Under the pieces are notes generated by a model. That model was not told the origin of the DNA, did not search any database, and worked only from the letters and a program-made list of their open reading frames with translations. The position numbers and the translations under genes were made by a program. Below, one piece after another: positions 63,201-64,000 of a stretch of DNA of 64,000 bases (its first letter is position 1; the number at the start of each line of letters is the position of its first letter). Source of the DNA: a virus; the IMG/VR virus record IMGVR_UViG_3300028394_000053, positions 1 to 64,000 of that record. One strand, 5' to 3'.

Positions 63201-64000
63201 GGGTTGTTAGCGGAACTGGCACAATTAGTGGTGGCAATGTAAATGTAACCACAGACGTTAGCGCAGGCGGAAATGTACAAGCCAATGCTGTACTAGTCCT
63301 TAACAGTGGCGCAATCAGCACAGGTGGTAATGTATCGGGTGCCAATGTATTGGCAACTGTAGTAAGTGCCAGTGGTAACGTGACGGCTAACAACGTGACA
63401 GTTGGAAACATTGTGAGTGCTGGTGGTAACATTGTTACCAGTAGCTTCTTTGTAGGCGATGGTTACTATATCAGCAACATCAACCCGGGCAACGTGGCCA
63501 TAACCAAACTGGTCAACGGTGGTAGTTATGCCAATATTACGTCAGCAGATGGCAACTTGGTAATTGCAGTTGGCGCAGCCAGCAACGTGACAACCACATT
63601 TGCCAATAACTTGTTAGCGGCAAACGGCGTAATCAGTGCCAGTGGCAATATTGTCTCTGGTAACTTGACCATAACTCCAACACAAAGTATTGTTGGTGCT
63701 ATAACAAACGGCAACATCAGCGTACACCCAGATGGAACTGGTGCATTTATTGTTCAAACAGGTGGCAATACTGCTATGTTGATTCAAAGCGATGTGCCTA
63801 ATGCAGAATGCTTTGTACAAATCAACACCACTGGTACTGGACTTGGTGCAGTTGGCGGCGGATCATACAATGGTAGTTATATACTAGGCAACAGCACTCC
63901 TTCGCAGATCAACAATCGGTTGGCTTCTTTTGCTGGTAGAGGATCTGAAAATGGCACAACTCTTACAGTCAGTCCTAGCGCACAAATTACTCTCGACGCA
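60245..64000 (+). CDS. Giant repeat tail fibre protein, 3' end outside window
   Basis: The frame is open from a GTG at 60245 (after AGGAGA) to the window edge, 1252 codons without a stop. The protein begins VAVTRIKNNQITDASAGNTQ and continues with short repeats of GNV, SAGGNV and ATGNI type, giving a beta-helical fibre shaft. A central break near codons 620-830 has NLANPEQPQDAATKQYVDDV, the DAATKxYVD fibre motif of phage tail fibres, and non-repeat sequence after it. Near the end of the window the text turns to QINTTGTGLGAVGGGS and NNRLASFAGRGSENGTT, which may lead into a C-terminal receptor or processing domain. A late-promoter-like GGTAAATA lies in front. It is an adsorption organelle candidate. 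Confidence 0.9.
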   Translation, partial: MAVTRIKNNQITDASAGNTQLGINANTKVQDHSVTSIKLANNITYGSDLTITGNLSVTGTTTAVDTTYTNIQDPLIVLADGQTANTPTVDIGYIGLRGNAASGNIASFWNEANSTFTVAYTNSGVMDNTVVAINSYADFKANNINTVTNVSAGANVNVGGNVNVTNNVSAGGNIVAVVDITGGNIFTANTVSAGGNVEGNAILARNSGNISTAGNVYGANVLATVVSASSNVTGGNINTGGSVSAGGNVSAIAVSASGNVTANNVTVGNIVSAIGNIVTSNFFVGDGYYISNINPGNIGTPTKIQNGGTYANATAANANLTIAVGSSSNLVATFYDTGVNINGNVSSSGNIIAVANVDGANVNATTISATANITGGNVIFGSGDVTGTGNVFAGNVFFGAGVASGTGDVFGGNFYAGTDVSAGGNVDANNVNVTTNVSVGANVIGGNVLSNGALSATGTANVGNLVTNGLISATGNAQIGNILTGGQVSASGNVTGNVLVGSFAEVTNTANVGNLTTQGFISATGNAQIGNVLTAGRVSATGDVFGNNVSAVANVNGANVNATNVYVTKVSASGNVIAGNVISNFLYSDGSALTISAVGTNSGISILTNGTGNIGVGSTYINNLANPEQPQDAATKQYVDDVAQGLNIHDSTSAATGNTLANITGGTITYYNGPANNGVGATLTTTGSYTNIDGVAINVANTRILVRAEANAVFNGIYVYSNATAITRAADYNQVPEVEAGDFVFNLYGNVYGNTSWVQTSNVSNVGQAGNNIVFTQFSGQGTYIQGNGIAIVANEISTRINTGNLEYDGSGNLQVSTSAQFTTPALGSATGTTISLTGNVTASAVGATELSASGNVYGGNVSAAGTIVAVANIAGGNLLTGNAISATATITGGNLVTGGFLSVAGNAFVGNLSIVGNVFSDINMLTNITTGGYITAIGNVSGGNVNAVANISATGNVVGGNIIFGSGVVSGTGNVTGGNVIFGSGVVSGTGTISGGNVNVTTDVSAGGNVQANAVLVLNSGAISTGGNVSGANVLATVVSASGNVTANNVTVGNIVSAGGNIVTSSFFVGDGYYISNINPGNVAITKLVNGGSYANITSADGNLVIAVGAASNVTTTFANNLLAANGVISASGNIVSGNLTITPTQSIVGAITNGNISVHPDGTGAFIVQTGGNTAMLIQSDVPNAECFVQINTTGTGLGAVGGGSYNGSYILGNSTPSQINNRLASFAGRGSENGTTLTVSPSAQITLDA
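61003..61135 (+). repeat. 133-base direct repeat copy 1 in the giant fibre gene
   Basis: It matches 63361-63493 (also 133 bases, no length change), about 2.36 kb downstream, both encoding SASGNVTANNVTVGNIVSA then FVGDGYYISNINPGN. The differences are mostly third-position changes, so the protein is conserved. Confidence 0.85.
63361..63493 (+). repeat. 133-base direct repeat copy 2 in the giant fibre gene
   Basis: Partner of 61003-61135. The second copy sits in a longer block in which NVIFGSGVVSGTGNV units (63125-63215) also occur, resembling those at 61375-61430 and in the fibre gene at 7936-9336. Confidence 0.85.

Noticed and set aside
60700-63500. CRISPR-like regular repeats
   Set aside because: The repeats are imperfect, of changing spacing and in frame with a long coding region; they encode a fibre shaft.

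Overview
This window is a piece of the genome of an uncultivated tailed phage of the T4 superfamily (contractile-tailed myovirus). The evidence is the linked set of T4-type genes: baseplate wedge gp6, gp25 and gp53, hub/needle gp5, gp26 and gp51, late sigma factor gp55, recombination nuclease gp47/gp46, and the head run portal gp20, core proteins, protease gp21, scaffold gp22 and major capsid gp23. ATAAATA boxes of the T4 late-promoter type, in front of several virion genes, agree with a gp55-driven late programme. The long fibres full of short glycine/asparagine/valine repeats and the twitch-type radical SAM proteins resemble aquatic T4-like phages. The host cannot be named; a contractile tail with peptidoglycan hydrolases suggests a Gram-negative bacterium. 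No tRNA, CRISPR array or integrase was seen.

Layout. Bases 1-6888 (minus strand): an accessory block of glycan-modification-like genes and one large radical SAM protein, packed with 4-20 base overlaps. 6961-10154 (minus): fibre and virion decoration genes. 10201-36754 (minus): the tail baseplate module, dominated by a 4594-residue protein where T4 has gp7, followed in transcription order backwards by gp6, gp25, a repeat-rich hub protein, gp5, three hub/tube proteins and gp53. 36755-36867: divergent promoter region. 36868-44136 (plus): gp55, gp47, a radical SAM gene inserted before gp46, then three AT-rich unknown genes and a GIY-YIG gene. 44137-44570: a gene-free stretch rich in hairpins. 44571-46899 (minus): small genes, gp51 and gp26. 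46923-56103 (plus): tape-measure-like protein with two cell-wall-degrading domains, then the head genes, ended by a clear terminator. 56202-59266: another glycosyltransferase group. 59414-64000 (plus): a virion protein and the first 1252 codons of a giant repeat fibre that runs off the window.

How it works together. gp55 would direct host RNA polymerase to the ATAAATA boxes; gp46/47 process DNA ends for recombination-driven replication; gp20-gp23 build and mature the head; the baseplate genes and fibres build the adsorption apparatus. The giant baseplate protein looks like a string of adhesion modules (degenerate cupredoxin-like domain, seven integrin-type FG-GAP repeats with inserted domains, several CBM5/12-like carbohydrate-binding modules), which may make it a receptor-binding platform. 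The most notable unexplained items are this protein, the two radical SAM genes, the 434-base structured gap, and late-promoter boxes lying directly on start codons.
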